From positions 248,001-312,000 of the forward strand of contig JAHCAT010000001.1 of NCBI GenBank assembly GCA_019634735.1: a stretch of 64,000 bases of DNA, given 5' to 3'. This DNA comes from Lysobacterales bacterium. Its GTDB lineage: Bacteria > Pseudomonadota > Gammaproteobacteria > Xanthomonadales > UBA2363. Under the pieces are notes generated by a model that saw only the letters and a program-made list of their open reading frames with translations, was not told where the DNA came from and did not search any database. Shown here one piece after another: positions 34,195 to 43,397 of this stretch. The position numbers and the translations under genes are program-made. Each line of letters starts with the position of its first letter. Position 1 is the stretch's first letter.

Positions 34195-34440
34195 GCCGGC
34201 GCTTGCCATGATCCGCAGCGTCGCCTCTCGAGCGGCGCGCAGGTCGGGGCGGCCCTCTTCCGCGCGCAGGGCGGGGGAGGGGAGGGTGCGGTGCCGTCGC
34301 AAGGCTGCACGCGCTTGGGTGAGCGCCGGCCTTGGCTGGGGATGGCTGAGATCGGCCGCTGATCCAGTCGCCCCGACAGCGGGCCGGGGAAAGAGCCGGC
34401 GCTTGCCTTGATCTGCAGCGTCGCCTTCCCAGCGGCGCGC
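34195..34440 (+). repeat. Dispersed ~55-bp unit, two copies in a repeat-derived gap
   Basis: The unit GCCGGCGCTTGCCATGATCC (34195) and GCCGGCGCTTGCCTTGATCT (34395) recur with about 45 shared bases, and both resemble 40287-40343. Between them 34290-34350 contains GGTGCCGTCGCAAGGCTGCA and GGCTGGGGATGGCTGAG, also found at 40391-40454. So at least one element of about 170 bases is present here and again at 40.3 kb. The remainder of the 34010-34618 gap shows no gene. Confidence 0.6.
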
Positions 34441-34618
34441 GCTGGTCCGCCCAATGTCTCCAAGGTCGGCGACGCATGACGGACATGCCCTCGGGGCTGC
34501 AGGGGGGGTGAGGGCGTCCCGCCGGGCGGTGGGACAGCCCGCCCGGTGGCTGCTCCTGTAGTCCAGGCGGCGGTATCGAACCGGCGCCGGACTGGAAGGC
34601 GAGGGGCGATCCTGCGTC

Positions 34619-35209
34619 ATGGAAAGCAAACCGCTGATGATCATCATCGCCGGCGTGGTCGGCGGCCTCGGTGCCTGGGTCTGGGCACGGACCGTGGGGC
34701 CGGACCCGCTGATCAGCGAGACCATCTTCGCGGTTCCCGCCTACATGTTCCTCGGCGGCATCGCCGGCTACCTGGGCGTGTACCTGATCGCCAAGACGGA
34801 TCCCGCCCAGACCGGCCATGCGATCGCCTTCAGCCTGGCCTGCGGCATCTTCTGGGGGCCGGTGATCTCCGGGGCCGAGGCGGTGGTGAACCGGGCCCAG
34901 GTCGAGCAGAAGGCTCAGGCGCTGGCGGTGCAGCAGGTCGGCCTGGTCCGGGCGCAGGGCGAGCTCTCCGCGCAGGCGCAGGCCCTGCAACAGGAGCTGG
35001 CACGGGCGACCGCGCGCGCCACCGAACTCGACCGCGCCCATCGCATACTCCTCGAGCAGGCCCAGGGCGGTGCGGATGGGTCCCGGCCCACCGTGCGCGC
35101 CCGCCTGGACGAACTCGACACCGCACGCGTCCGCACCGAACTGCAGGCGAGCGCGGCCAACGTCGAACGGCTCCATCGTCAGCTCGACCGCATCGTCGTC
35201 GAGCGGTAG
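34619..35209 (+). CDS. Membrane protein with C-terminal coiled coil
   Basis: A 196-residue protein with three hydrophobic segments at about 6-24 (LMIIIAGVVGGLGAWVWA), 38-60 (IFAVPAYMFLGGIAGYLGVY) and 68-85 (GHAIAFSLACGIFWGPVI), then a long cytosolic or periplasmic Gln/Ala/Arg-rich coiled coil from 90 to the end (VEQKAQALAVQQVGLVRAQG). No family recognised. It is followed after 212 bases by the DUF2235, metallopeptidase and MBL genes on the same strand and may anchor or sense for them; this is inference from position only. Confidence 0.65.
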   Translation: MESKPLMIIIAGVVGGLGAWVWARTVGPDPLISETIFAVPAYMFLGGIAGYLGVYLIAKTDPAQTGHAIAFSLACGIFWGPVISGAEAVVNRAQVEQKAQALAVQQVGLVRAQGELSAQAQALQQELARATARATELDRAHRILLEQAQGGADGSRPTVRARLDELDTARVRTELQASAANVERLHRQLDRIVVER

Positions 35210-35421
35210 CCACCGGACCAGCAGACCGTTGAGGAGCCGACCGCCAACGCCCCACGCGGATGACCGGAAGCCGGCCCCGGCGTGTCCCGGTCGGGCAGTC
35301 AGAACCAGGACCGGGCCGGTCGGTCGCCAACAGGCCGCCAGGCGGTTTGCCGGCAACGGGCGGTGCCCCGCGTGCCGGCCGGCCTTCGCGATCATCGTCC
35401 AGCAGGAGAAGGACGGACCTC

Positions 35422-36573
35422 ATGAGCAAGCGACTTGCGATTTTTCTCGACGGCACCTGGAATACCCCCGACGATGCCACCAGCGTGCATGAACTGCGGC
35501 AGCGCACCCTGGTGGGCCTCGCCCCGGATGGCGTCGAACAGCGCAGCTTCTACCGCACCGGCGTCGGTACGCGATGGACGGAGCGTCTGCGCGGCGGCGC
35601 CTTCGGGTCCGGCCTGTCAGCGAACGTGCTGGCCGCCTACCGCTGGCTGGTCGACAACCATGCCGATGGCGACCAGATCTACCTGTTCGGCTTCAGTCGG
35701 GGCGCCTACAGCGCGCGTAGCCTGGCCGGCGTCATCGTCAACTGCGGCCTGCTTCGGTCCGGCGCCGCGCTGACCGCGGACCAGGTCTATGCACGCTACC
35801 GGGCCGGCAAGGCCGTCGAGCCCATCTACCGCCTGGAACACATCAGGCGCACCGGCCAGCGCCCGCTCGACGACGAGGAGACGCGCCTGCTTGCGGACAG
35901 CCGGCGCGTGCGTATCCACATGCTCGGCGTCTGGGACACCGTCGGCGCCCTGGGCGTGCCCTGGACCGCCGCACCACTGGTCGGCAGGAAGAACTTCTAC
36001 TTCCACAACACCAACCCCAGCAACATCTTCGACCACTGCTACCACGCGCTGGCCATCGACGAGCACCGCGGTCCCTACAAGCCGACGCTCTGGACGCGGT
36101 TCACGCCGGAAGGCAAGGACCCCGCCCAGGACCCGCACGTGCCGCCGCCCCGGATCGAGCAGCGCTGGTTCGTCGGTGCCCATTCAAATGTCGGCGGTGG
36201 CTACCGCGACGACCGCCTGTACCTGCTGCCCCTGGACTGGATGCAGCGCATGGCTGCCGCACACGGCCTGGTGTTCACCTCGGATATCTCACTGCGCCCG
36301 GACGACGTGCTGACCCCGCCGGTCGACTCCTATGCCCGGTTCATGAAGGGGGTCTACAGGATCGTGCGCCTGGGCAAGCGCTTCCACCGCCCGATCGGCG
36401 CGCCCAGCCGGAAGGTCCGCGGTGGCTGGTCGACACCGATCGGGGAAACCATCGACGCCAGCGTGTTCGTGAAGTACCACGCGGACGCCACCTATCGACC
36501 GGCCAACCTGGACGCCTGGGCGGAGACGCGCGGGCTGTCGCTGGCCACGCTGCATGGCGACCAGCCTGCCTGA
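35422..36573 (+). CDS. DUF2235 alpha/beta-hydrolase (Tle1-like phospholipase family)
   Basis: A 383-residue protein beginning MSKRLAIFLDGTWNTPDD, the hallmark start of DUF2235 proteins, with an FLDGTWN strand carrying the oxyanion-like Asp. The nucleophile motif is GFSRGAYSAR with Ser92, and GVWDTVGALG (about 171) and WFVGAHSNVGGGYRDD (about 250-265, with His) complete the signature. The DUF2235 superfamily includes type VI secretion phospholipases (Tle1) and cytosolic hydrolases. No signal peptide is present. Start ATG 35422 has AGGAGAAGG upstream. It begins a run with a metallopeptidase and an MBL-fold hydrolase, so it may belong to a conflict or lipid-processing module; no T6SS genes are nearby. 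Confidence 0.88.
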   Translation: MSKRLAIFLDGTWNTPDDATSVHELRQRTLVGLAPDGVEQRSFYRTGVGTRWTERLRGGAFGSGLSANVLAAYRWLVDNHADGDQIYLFGFSRGAYSARSLAGVIVNCGLLRSGAALTADQVYARYRAGKAVEPIYRLEHIRRTGQRPLDDEETRLLADSRRVRIHMLGVWDTVGALGVPWTAAPLVGRKNFYFHNTNPSNIFDHCYHALAIDEHRGPYKPTLWTRFTPEGKDPAQDPHVPPPRIEQRWFVGAHSNVGGGYRDDRLYLLPLDWMQRMAAAHGLVFTSDISLRPDDVLTPPVDSYARFMKGVYRIVRLGKRFHRPIGAPSRKVRGGWSTPIGETIDASVFVKYHADATYRPANLDAWAETRGLSLATLHGDQPA

Positions 36574-36834
36574 GCGCGGACGCCGGGGCAGGGCCCTGGC
36601 GGGCCGTCGATGGACAGGCGGGCGGCTGAGGCGATGCAGGGCGGGCCGGACAGCCTGGGCTCCAACGAAGGACACGCAACCGAAACAGCGACCTTGCTGA
36701 ACATCCTGGCCATGCGACTGCGCAGGCAGGGAATTTGCCCGGAGTCCGAATAGACCTGCCGCGAACGGGCGACATCAGGAAGCGGCCGATGCGACCGTCG
36801 TTCCACAGGCCGTCACCAACCAGGGAGAATCGCA

Positions 36835-38583
36835 ATGACCAGGTCCACAGGCTCCAGCCACGCTCCCCCCGGTCCCGGCGTGGTGACCCGCGGCGATCGG
36901 ACGCTGTGGCGGAAACTGACCATCCTGGCCCAGGACCCGAATGTCCGGGTGGCGGGCGAACCGCTGTGGTCCGACGTCACCTTGCCGTGCGAGCCGCTGT
37001 TGCCCGGCCCGTGCGGCGCACGCGTCAAGGTGGTCGACTACGACGCCAGCCAGGACCGTCTGTACCTGCCGCTGGAGGGTGGCTATGAGGCGGATGGCCA
37101 GCCGCTCGATCCCTACGCCGCCATGCCCGGCGAACATCGCCTGCGCGATCCGCGGTTCCACCAGCAGAACGCCTATGCCGTCGCGATGCGGATCCTGTGC
37201 CGGTTCGAGCATGCCCTGGGCCGTCGGGTCAATTTCGGGTTCAACAGCCACCAGCTGCACATCGCGCCGCATGCCTTCGCGGAGGCCAACGCCTACTACT
37301 CGCGCGAGAGCCGGTCGCTGTGCTTCGGCTACTTTCCCGACAGCGCCGGCCAGATGGTCTTCACCTGCCTGTCCCACGACATCGTCGCCCACGAGACCGC
37401 CCATGCCCTTCTGGACGGGCTCAGGCCCCGTTACATCGACCCGTCCTCGCCCGACCAGGGCGGCTTCCACGAGGGCTTCTCGGACATCATCGCGTTGCTG
37501 TCCATCCTGTCCGACCGGCGCATCGTCGAGGCGGTCCTGACCCAGGAGAAGATCATCAGGAAGGGCAGGAAGCTGGTGCCCAAGGGCAAGCTGGAGGCAC
37601 GGGCGCTGCGGCGATCCACGCTGACCGGCCTGGCCGAGTGCATGGGCTCGCCACTGCCCAACGGTGCCGCCACGGCTCTGCGGCAGTCGGCCAAACTCAG
37701 GCCGGATCCAGCCCTGCTGGACGACCCCGGGTTCGCGGAGCCGCACCGCCGGGGCGAGATCCTGGTGGCGGCCGTGCTCAACGCCTTCATCGAGGTCTGG
37801 CGCAGCCGGTTGCGCGGACTGGGCGAGATCGAGAAAGGTCACCTGGATGCCGAGCGCGTGGTGGAGGAAGGCGCCACCGCGGCCTCCCACCTGCTGACCA
37901 TGTGCATCCGCGCGCTCGACTATGCGCCGCCCACCGACCTGCAGTTCGGGGACTACCTCAGTGCCCTGCTGACCGCCGATCGCGAGACCGTCCCGGACGA
38001 CACCCGCTATGGCTACCGGCACGCCGTGCGGCAGCAGTTCGGCAAGTGGGGAATCGTGGCCACCAGCCGGCCGGACGGAGACGGCTGCTGGGAGTCCTTC
38101 TGCCATCCGGTCGACCACGGCAACATCCGCTTCGAGTCCCTGCAACGCAACGCCGACGAGGCCTTTCGCTTCATCTGGCAGAACGCCGCGGCGCTGCGTC
38201 TGAACAACGATGCCTACACCCAGGTCACCGGTGTGCGTCCTCTTGCGCGAGTCGCGCCGGATGGCCTGATCGTGCGCGAGACCGTGGTCGATTTCATGCA
38301 GATCCTGTCGGTGCGCAGCAACGAACTGGCGCGCCTGGGACTGCGCAAACCGCCGCAGATGCCGGCGTTCAGGGAGGTGCGCCTGTACGGCGGCGCGGTC
38401 CTGGTGTTCGACGAGTACGGGCAGCTCAAGTTCAGTGTCGGAAACAGCGTGCTGAACATCGAGCGCCAGCAGCGGCGCCTGGACCATCTTGCCGAGAGCG
38501 GCTTCTTCGAGCACCGCTCAGAGGCGGCGTTCAGCCGGGGATTCTTTTCGCGCCTGCACCTGGCGCGTGCCCGCGGACTCTAG
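36835..38583 (+). CDS. HExxH metallopeptidase of thermolysin-like type
   Basis: A 582-residue protein. SHDIVAHETAHALLDGL has the zinc motif HExxH at residues 186-190 in the sequence HETAH, followed by GGFHEGFSDIIALLS with the third ligand Glu213 and the ExxxD spacing typical of gluzincin (M4/M36-like) enzymes. No signal peptide or propeptide is obvious, so a cytosolic location is likely, which is uncommon for thermolysin relatives. The C-terminal 250 residues are helical with charged segments. ATG 36835 follows AGGGAGA. The next gene starts 12 bases after the stop, so they form one operon. Catalytic residues look intact; the substrate is unknown. Confidence 0.82.
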   Translation: MTRSTGSSHAPPGPGVVTRGDRTLWRKLTILAQDPNVRVAGEPLWSDVTLPCEPLLPGPCGARVKVVDYDASQDRLYLPLEGGYEADGQPLDPYAAMPGEHRLRDPRFHQQNAYAVAMRILCRFEHALGRRVNFGFNSHQLHIAPHAFAEANAYYSRESRSLCFGYFPDSAGQMVFTCLSHDIVAHETAHALLDGLRPRYIDPSSPDQGGFHEGFSDIIALLSILSDRRIVEAVLTQEKIIRKGRKLVPKGKLEARALRRSTLTGLAECMGSPLPNGAATALRQSAKLRPDPALLDDPGFAEPHRRGEILVAAVLNAFIEVWRSRLRGLGEIEKGHLDAERVVEEGATAASHLLTMCIRALDYAPPTDLQFGDYLSALLTADRETVPDDTRYGYRHAVRQQFGKWGIVATSRPDGDGCWESFCHPVDHGNIRFESLQRNADEAFRFIWQNAAALRLNNDAYTQVTGVRPLARVAPDGLIVRETVVDFMQILSVRSNELARLGLRKPPQMPAFREVRLYGGAVLVFDEYGQLKFSVGNSVLNIERQQRRLDHLAESGFFEHRSEAAFSRGFFSRLHLARARGL

Positions 38584-38595
38584 GGAGCAGCCAAC

Positions 38596-39894
38596 ATGAG
38601 CGCACCGGTTTCCATCCGCATCCGCATGTACCAGGTCGGCTTCGGCGACTGCTTCCTGCTCAGCTTCGACTACGCGCCAAGGCCGGCCAGGCACGTGCTG
38701 ATCGACTGCGGTTCGATGGCCTCGCCCAAGGGTGCGCCCGCCGGCCTGATCATGCGGGTCGCGCGGCACATCGCGGACACGGTGGGCGATGATCCGTTCG
38801 CGGTGGTCGCCACCCACCGCCACGCCGACCATGTCTCCGGATTCGATCCCGGTACGAACGGCAAGGGTCCCGGTGCCGTGATCGCCGGGTTGAAGCCGCG
38901 CTTCGTGGTCCAGCCCTGGACCGAGGATCCGGCGCTTCCGACCGAGGCCCGTGCCCCGGTGGCCCGCCGCGGCATGGCCCTGCGCCGCAACACGCTCGAG
39001 CAGCTCAACGCCGTCGCCGGCCAGGTCGTGGCGCACCACGTGCCGCGCCTGCGCCGCAGCCAGACCACGAAGCGGTTCGCTGCTCAGCTCGATTTCCTGG
39101 GTCGGGACAACATCAAGAACCTGCGCGCGGTCGAGAACCTGATGACCATGGCGCCGAACGACTATGTGCATGCCGGCAGGGGTACCCGCCTGACCCGGTT
39201 CCTGCCCGGCGTCACGGTCCGCGTGCTCGGTCCACCGACCGTCCGCCAGCATGAAGGCGTTGCCCGCCAGCGTGCGCGGGACAACGAGGAGTTCTGGCAC
39301 CTGCAGGCGCGCTCGCTCGCCTTCGGGGCAAGGGCCGCGGCTTCCCGGACCGACGCCCTGTTCGGCGGGTACCGGTCTACCAGCGGCGGCGCCGCGCCCA
39401 CCACGGCACGCTGGCTGGTCAACGCCATGCGTTCCGAGAACGCCGAACAGCTCCTGCAGATCGTGCGCATCCTGGATGCGGCGATGAACAACACCAGCCT
39501 GGTCCTGCTGTTCGAGTGCGGCGACCAGAAGCTGCTGTTCCCCGGCGATGCCCAGATCGAGAACTGGCAGTACGCCCTCAAGACCCCGTCCCTGCGCAAG
39601 CACCTGGACGACATCTCCGTCTACAAGGTGGGCCACCATGGCAGCCTGAACGCGACCCCGAAGTCGCTGTGGCGGATCTGGTTCCCCGAGGGCAGCGCGG
39701 CGCCAGGTGCGGCACGGCGCATGGTGTCCCTGCTATCGACCCTGGAGGGCAAGCACGGCAGCAAGGACAACGACACCGAGGTGCCGCGCGGCAAGCTGGT
39801 CAACGCGCTGGACAGGGAGACCCGGCTGCAGACCACCGAATCGCTGGGCGCGGCGCCTTACCACGACGAGGTGCTGGTGCCGGCTTTGGCCTGA
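38596..39894 (+). CDS. Metallo-beta-lactamase-fold hydrolase
   Basis: A 432-residue cytosolic protein. It begins with a strand phrase QVGFGDCFLLSF followed by HVLIDCGS, then the zinc motif THRHADHVSGF (about 73-83), LLFPGDAQIENWQ with the bridging Asp (about residue 315), and VGHHGS (about 337). This ordering matches ComEC-like/DNA-internalization-type MBL domains and MBL proteins found in effector operons. Insertions between motifs enlarge it relative to the usual 250 residues. It is 12 bases downstream of the metallopeptidase gene and so probably co-expressed with it. Its chemistry could be nuclease, phosphodiesterase or lactonase; sequence alone cannot decide. Confidence 0.85.
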   Translation: MSAPVSIRIRMYQVGFGDCFLLSFDYAPRPARHVLIDCGSMASPKGAPAGLIMRVARHIADTVGDDPFAVVATHRHADHVSGFDPGTNGKGPGAVIAGLKPRFVVQPWTEDPALPTEARAPVARRGMALRRNTLEQLNAVAGQVVAHHVPRLRRSQTTKRFAAQLDFLGRDNIKNLRAVENLMTMAPNDYVHAGRGTRLTRFLPGVTVRVLGPPTVRQHEGVARQRARDNEEFWHLQARSLAFGARAAASRTDALFGGYRSTSGGAAPTTARWLVNAMRSENAEQLLQIVRILDAAMNNTSLVLLFECGDQKLLFPGDAQIENWQYALKTPSLRKHLDDISVYKVGHHGSLNATPKSLWRIWFPEGSAAPGAARRMVSLLSTLEGKHGSKDNDTEVPRGKLVNALDRETRLQTTESLGAAPYHDEVLVPALA

Positions 39895-40286
39895 TCCAGG
39901 CAGCCCTTCCAGCCCCGCTGCAAGGTGGATTCCCTGGTGCTTCAGGATGAAAGCGGCAGATGCAGGTGCTTGTGGACAGGTTCGGCGCGGCGGCCGATAG
40001 CCAGGGCGCTGGAGGTGGATTGCGCCTGCAAAGCGTTGCCGCCGCGATCATGCATTCCATCGCTGGTGGCGATCACCGGGGAGGCCGCGCGGCCGGCATC
40101 GGCACTCCCGGGCGCTCGTCCGGGCTGGTATCCGCCCTGTGCTCGGGTACCTGGTCGGCGCGGTGTCTCAGCTCGCGATCGGGCAGCAGAGCGGAGAGCG
40201 GGACGGGCTGGGACCGGCCGTTGGGGTTGGCTCAGCGGAGCGCAATCTGCCCTGCTCACCTTCCGGGAGCAGGGCTGGGGCAGAGG

Positions 40287-40454
40287 ACCGGCGCTTGCCA
40301 TGGCCTGCATCGTTGCCGTTCCTGGAGTGCACGCTGGCCGGGGAAGCCCTCTGCGCTGCCCCTTCCCCCGCGCGGTGGCAGGGGAGAAGTGTGGTGCCGT
40401 CGCAGGGGCGGCACGCGCTTCGCTGGGGGGGCGGCCTGGCTGGGGATGGCTGAG
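40287..40454 (+). repeat. Dispersed element related to 34195-34350
   Basis: It holds ACCGGCGCTTGCCATGGCCT and, further on, GGTGCCGTCGCAGGGGCGG and GGCTGGGGATGGCTGAG, in the same order as at 34.2 kb. It occupies the 681-base gap 39895-40575. The rest of that gap (39895-40286) has no gene that I can support. Confidence 0.6.
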
Positions 40455-40575
40455 ACAGGACACTGCTCAGGACCCCGACAGTGCAGCCGGTTGCTGTCGG
40501 CAGGCACGGATGGCGTCAGAATCCCCGGCACTCGGCGTTGCTTGCCGGCCGCCGATCTTTACGAAGGGCACGCCA

Positions 40576-42069
40576 ATGACACGTCCAGCGTCGATCGTCC
40601 TGCTCCGCTGCGGATTGGCGCACGCAGTCCTGCTGCAGTTCGCTCTGACGCTGTCCGGGGCGTCGCTGGCTGCGGAGTTCCGTCCCGGCCGCACCGAGGA
40701 GCTCCTGGCCAATCCGCACGTCGGATTCATGCTGTGGGGCACCACCACGGGCGCCAGCAACCACTATGGCGCGAGTATCCGCCACGTCTATGTGCCCTGG
40801 CGGGAGATCGAGACCAGCGATCAGGTGTTCGACTGGGACGGCTTCGAGCAGCGGCGTCTGCAGCCCTTCCTGACCGCCAATCCGGACACGACCTTCGTGC
40901 TCAGGCTGGTGGCGGACTATCCCAACGGCGCCGCCAGCGGCCTGACCACGTACTACAGCGGGGGCCAGAACCAGCGCGATTACCCGCTGTTCCTGGAGCA
41001 GCCGCCCCTGAACATCCCCGGCGTCGACTACGCAAGCTGCAATGGCGACGGCCCCGGCAGGACGCCGGACTGGAACCATCCCCGGATGGCGGCGCAGATG
41101 GCGGAGCTGGTCGCGGCGATGGCGGCGCGCTACGACGGCCACCCGCGGATCACGGCGATCCAGGTCGGTCTGCTTGGGCTGTGGGGCGAATGGCACCAGT
41201 CCGGCTGTCCGCAGAACGCACCCGGTGCGGCGGTCAAGGCGAGCGTCCGGGATGCCTATGCCGCGGCGTTCGGCCAGACGCCGCTGCAGACCCGCTACGC
41301 GCGCAACCCGGACGCGGTCGGCGTCGAGTTCGGTTTCCACGAGGACTACTTCCCCTCGTTCACCGCGCTGTGTTCGCGTTTCGTCCCCGCTTTTCCGCGT
41401 TGCAGTTCGACCGGCGACTGGAACCTGGAGTGGGCGATGTTGAACGTCACGCCCGCCTCGCAGGACAACTGGCGCAGCGCGCCACTGTCCGGGGAAAGTC
41501 CGTTCAGTGACCAGAAGAACACCTGGACCGAACGCACCGCGGACGTCGTCAGCCTGCTGCGTTCGTTCCACTTCAGCTTTCTCGGCCCCGCCGGCAAGCA
41601 CCAGGAGCCCGGGCATGCCGGTGCGATGAGCCAGATCCGGGCGAATCTGGGCTACCGGCTGCACCTGGACCGTGTCGTGCTGCCCGACGCGCTGGTGCCG
41701 GGGGAGCCGTTCTCCCTGACCCTGGAGCTGGGCAATGGCGGAACGGCTCCCTTGTATCACCGCTACCTGCTGGCGATCGACGGCGTCGACAGCGGCGGCG
41801 TTGTGCGCTTCAGCCTGCTGTCCGGCGCGGATCTGCGGGATGTGCTGCCTGACCAGGCGCTGCTCGTGGAGGAGGACCATGTGCTGCCGCAGGGCACGCC
41901 AGCCGGCGGCTACGCATTGCGTGCCCGCCTGCTGCCCATGGTGCCGGGCAGCACCCCGGTGACCCTGCACAGCAGTCCCCGGGATGCGGCCGGCCGGGTC
42001 ATCCTTGGCGCGATCGACGTCGGCCTGGCGCCCACCGACCTGATTTTCGCGGACGGCTTCGGCAACTGA
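40576..42069 (+). CDS. Secreted DUF4832 protein with C-terminal tag
   Basis: A 497-residue exported protein. Residues 1-31 are a signal peptide (VLLQFALTLSGASLAA). The DUF4832 core has VYVPWREIETSDQVFDWDGF and the characteristic ITAIQVGLLGLWGEWHQSG segment, similar to the (beta/alpha)8-like proteins annotated as DUF4832 and possibly related to glycoside hydrolases. Six cysteines suggest disulfides (YASCNGD, SGCPQN, TALCSRF, PRCSS). A beta-sandwich domain makes up the last 110 residues (EPFSLTLELGNGGTAPLYHR). The C-terminal residues are TDLIFADGFGN, the shared tag. ATG 40576 follows AAGGG. Substrate unknown. Confidence 0.87.
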   Translation: MTRPASIVLLRCGLAHAVLLQFALTLSGASLAAEFRPGRTEELLANPHVGFMLWGTTTGASNHYGASIRHVYVPWREIETSDQVFDWDGFEQRRLQPFLTANPDTTFVLRLVADYPNGAASGLTTYYSGGQNQRDYPLFLEQPPLNIPGVDYASCNGDGPGRTPDWNHPRMAAQMAELVAAMAARYDGHPRITAIQVGLLGLWGEWHQSGCPQNAPGAAVKASVRDAYAAAFGQTPLQTRYARNPDAVGVEFGFHEDYFPSFTALCSRFVPAFPRCSSTGDWNLEWAMLNVTPASQDNWRSAPLSGESPFSDQKNTWTERTADVVSLLRSFHFSFLGPAGKHQEPGHAGAMSQIRANLGYRLHLDRVVLPDALVPGEPFSLTLELGNGGTAPLYHRYLLAIDGVDSGGVVRFSLLSGADLRDVLPDQALLVEEDHVLPQGTPAGGYALRARLLPMVPGSTPVTLHSSPRDAAGRVILGAIDVGLAPTDLIFADGFGN

Positions 42070-42186
42070 CCGGGGAGGGCGGATGCGCCCTCCCCGGCGA
42101 TGGGGCGCCGCGTGGCGCGGCTTCGTTGTCCGGCGGGCGGATCGCGCCGCCCTGTCATGGCCTCCGGCCGTCCCGTCGAGGCGCGC

Positions 42187-42891
42187 TCAGAAGGTGTATT
42201 CGGCGGTCAGGCCCAGCAGGGCCGTTGAGCGCTTGGGTCCAGCGAACTCGAAGCCGGTCTCCGGATCGCGCAGGTCCCCGGTCTTGGCGCGAAAGTAGTC
42301 GTAATGAACGCCGACGCTGAGCCGCTCCGTGGCGTTCCATCCGGTACCCAGTCCGCCGTACCAGCTGTTGCGGCCATCCCGGCCGCCGCTGACCAGGCCG
42401 AGCTCCTGCCCGACGTTGTTGTAGTAGCGGGCATTGTTGTCGGAGGCCCTGAAGTAGCCGCCACGGGCGCCGACGTACCAGGCGGGGCCGAGATTGAAGC
42501 GCGCATTGCCGCCCAGATGCCAGCCGCGCAGCGCGTTCTGGCTTTCGCGCTGGTTGACCGGATCGTCCTCGAAGACGTTGGTGATCCGGATGTTGCCCAG
42601 ATCGGTGTAGCCGGCCTCCATGCCGATGCCCCAGGCCGGACCGACCTTCCAGCGGTAGCCGGTGGCGACGCCGTAGCCGGTACGGCGACCTTCCGCGCTT
42701 CGAAACAGGTTGAAATCGCCGGAGCCGAAGGTGCCCGCCGTGCCACCGTCGGTGCGACCGACATTGCCGGAGGCGAACCAGTGACCCTGGCCGCTGCGCA
42801 GGTCCGGACGATAGGAGTCCCCCGACTGGGCGAAGGCGGCCGGCGCGGCCAGCGCGGCGGCCAGGGCGAGGGGGAGGATTCGATGGTTCAT
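42187..42891 (-). CDS. Outer-membrane beta-barrel protein
   Basis: A 234-residue protein with a signal peptide (residues 1-20, LALAAALAAPAAFAQ). The mature chain alternates aromatic/polar strands typical of an eight-stranded barrel (GYGVATGYRWKVGPAWGIGM; NARFNLGPAWYVGARGGYF; RLSVGVHYDYFRAKTG) and ends in LLGLTAEYTF, with a C-terminal Phe that suits BAM-mediated insertion. It resembles OmpA-transmembrane/OMP_b-brl family members. ATG 42891 was chosen for the signal peptide over a 24-codon upstream extension. The 506-base region upstream has no recognisable feature. Confidence 0.86.
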   Translation of the reverse strand: MNHRILPLALAAALAAPAAFAQSGDSYRPDLRSGQGHWFASGNVGRTDGGTAGTFGSGDFNLFRSAEGRRTGYGVATGYRWKVGPAWGIGMEAGYTDLGNIRITNVFEDDPVNQRESQNALRGWHLGGNARFNLGPAWYVGARGGYFRASDNNARYYNNVGQELGLVSGGRDGRNSWYGGLGTGWNATERLSVGVHYDYFRAKTGDLRDPETGFEFAGPKRSTALLGLTAEYTF

Positions 42892-43397
42892 GGTTGGCAG
42901 GTCTCCTGTTGTGGATGCGGTGCGCTCCGACGGGACAGGCGTTGATCGCCGCAGATCGGCCATTCGGGATCGATCTGGTCTCGTCGGATCGTTCGCACAC
43001 AGTTCAACGCCGCCTTCCTGAAGCGGCCGAAAACCTTCACCTCATATGCACATCCAGCGTCCAGCCAGGGTTCACCTGGATGAACGCGCCCGGCGCCGGG
43101 TTCATGCAAGGGTTGGCAGCTGCGTGCAGGGGCGCTCCGCAGAGCTGGGACGGCGGCCCCGACGAAAGCAGGGCGGCCTTGATCCGGTTGGTTCATGAAG
43201 CTGCTACTGCGGCTGCCGTTCCTGGCACCTCGGCGGGGTCCGCGTCCGTTGACCAGTTCGACCTGGTGTCGGCTACGCCCTCACCGTGCGAGGGTCCGCC
43301 GCCCGCACCGCGAGGCGATCTCGCCTGCCTCGCAACGCGTGCACATGAACAACCCGGTTCGACCGGGCAGGCGGAGCAGCCGCGCGGTCGCCTGCCG
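42892..43397. other. 506-base gap without recognisable genes
   Basis: No frame here carries a credible start and protein-like composition. It must contain the promoter of the barrel gene (minus strand) and the end region of the beta-helix gene at 43398. I see no repeat or hairpin of note. Confidence 0.4.

Noticed and set aside
36574..36834. Additional small gene between DUF2235 and the metallopeptidase
   Set aside because: Frames in the 261-base gap are Arg/Pro-rich and lack a ribosome binding site.
35422..39894. Type VI secretion effector-immunity locus
   Set aside because: DUF2235 resembles Tle1, but there is no VgrG, PAAR, Hcp, adaptor or exported immunity protein nearby.
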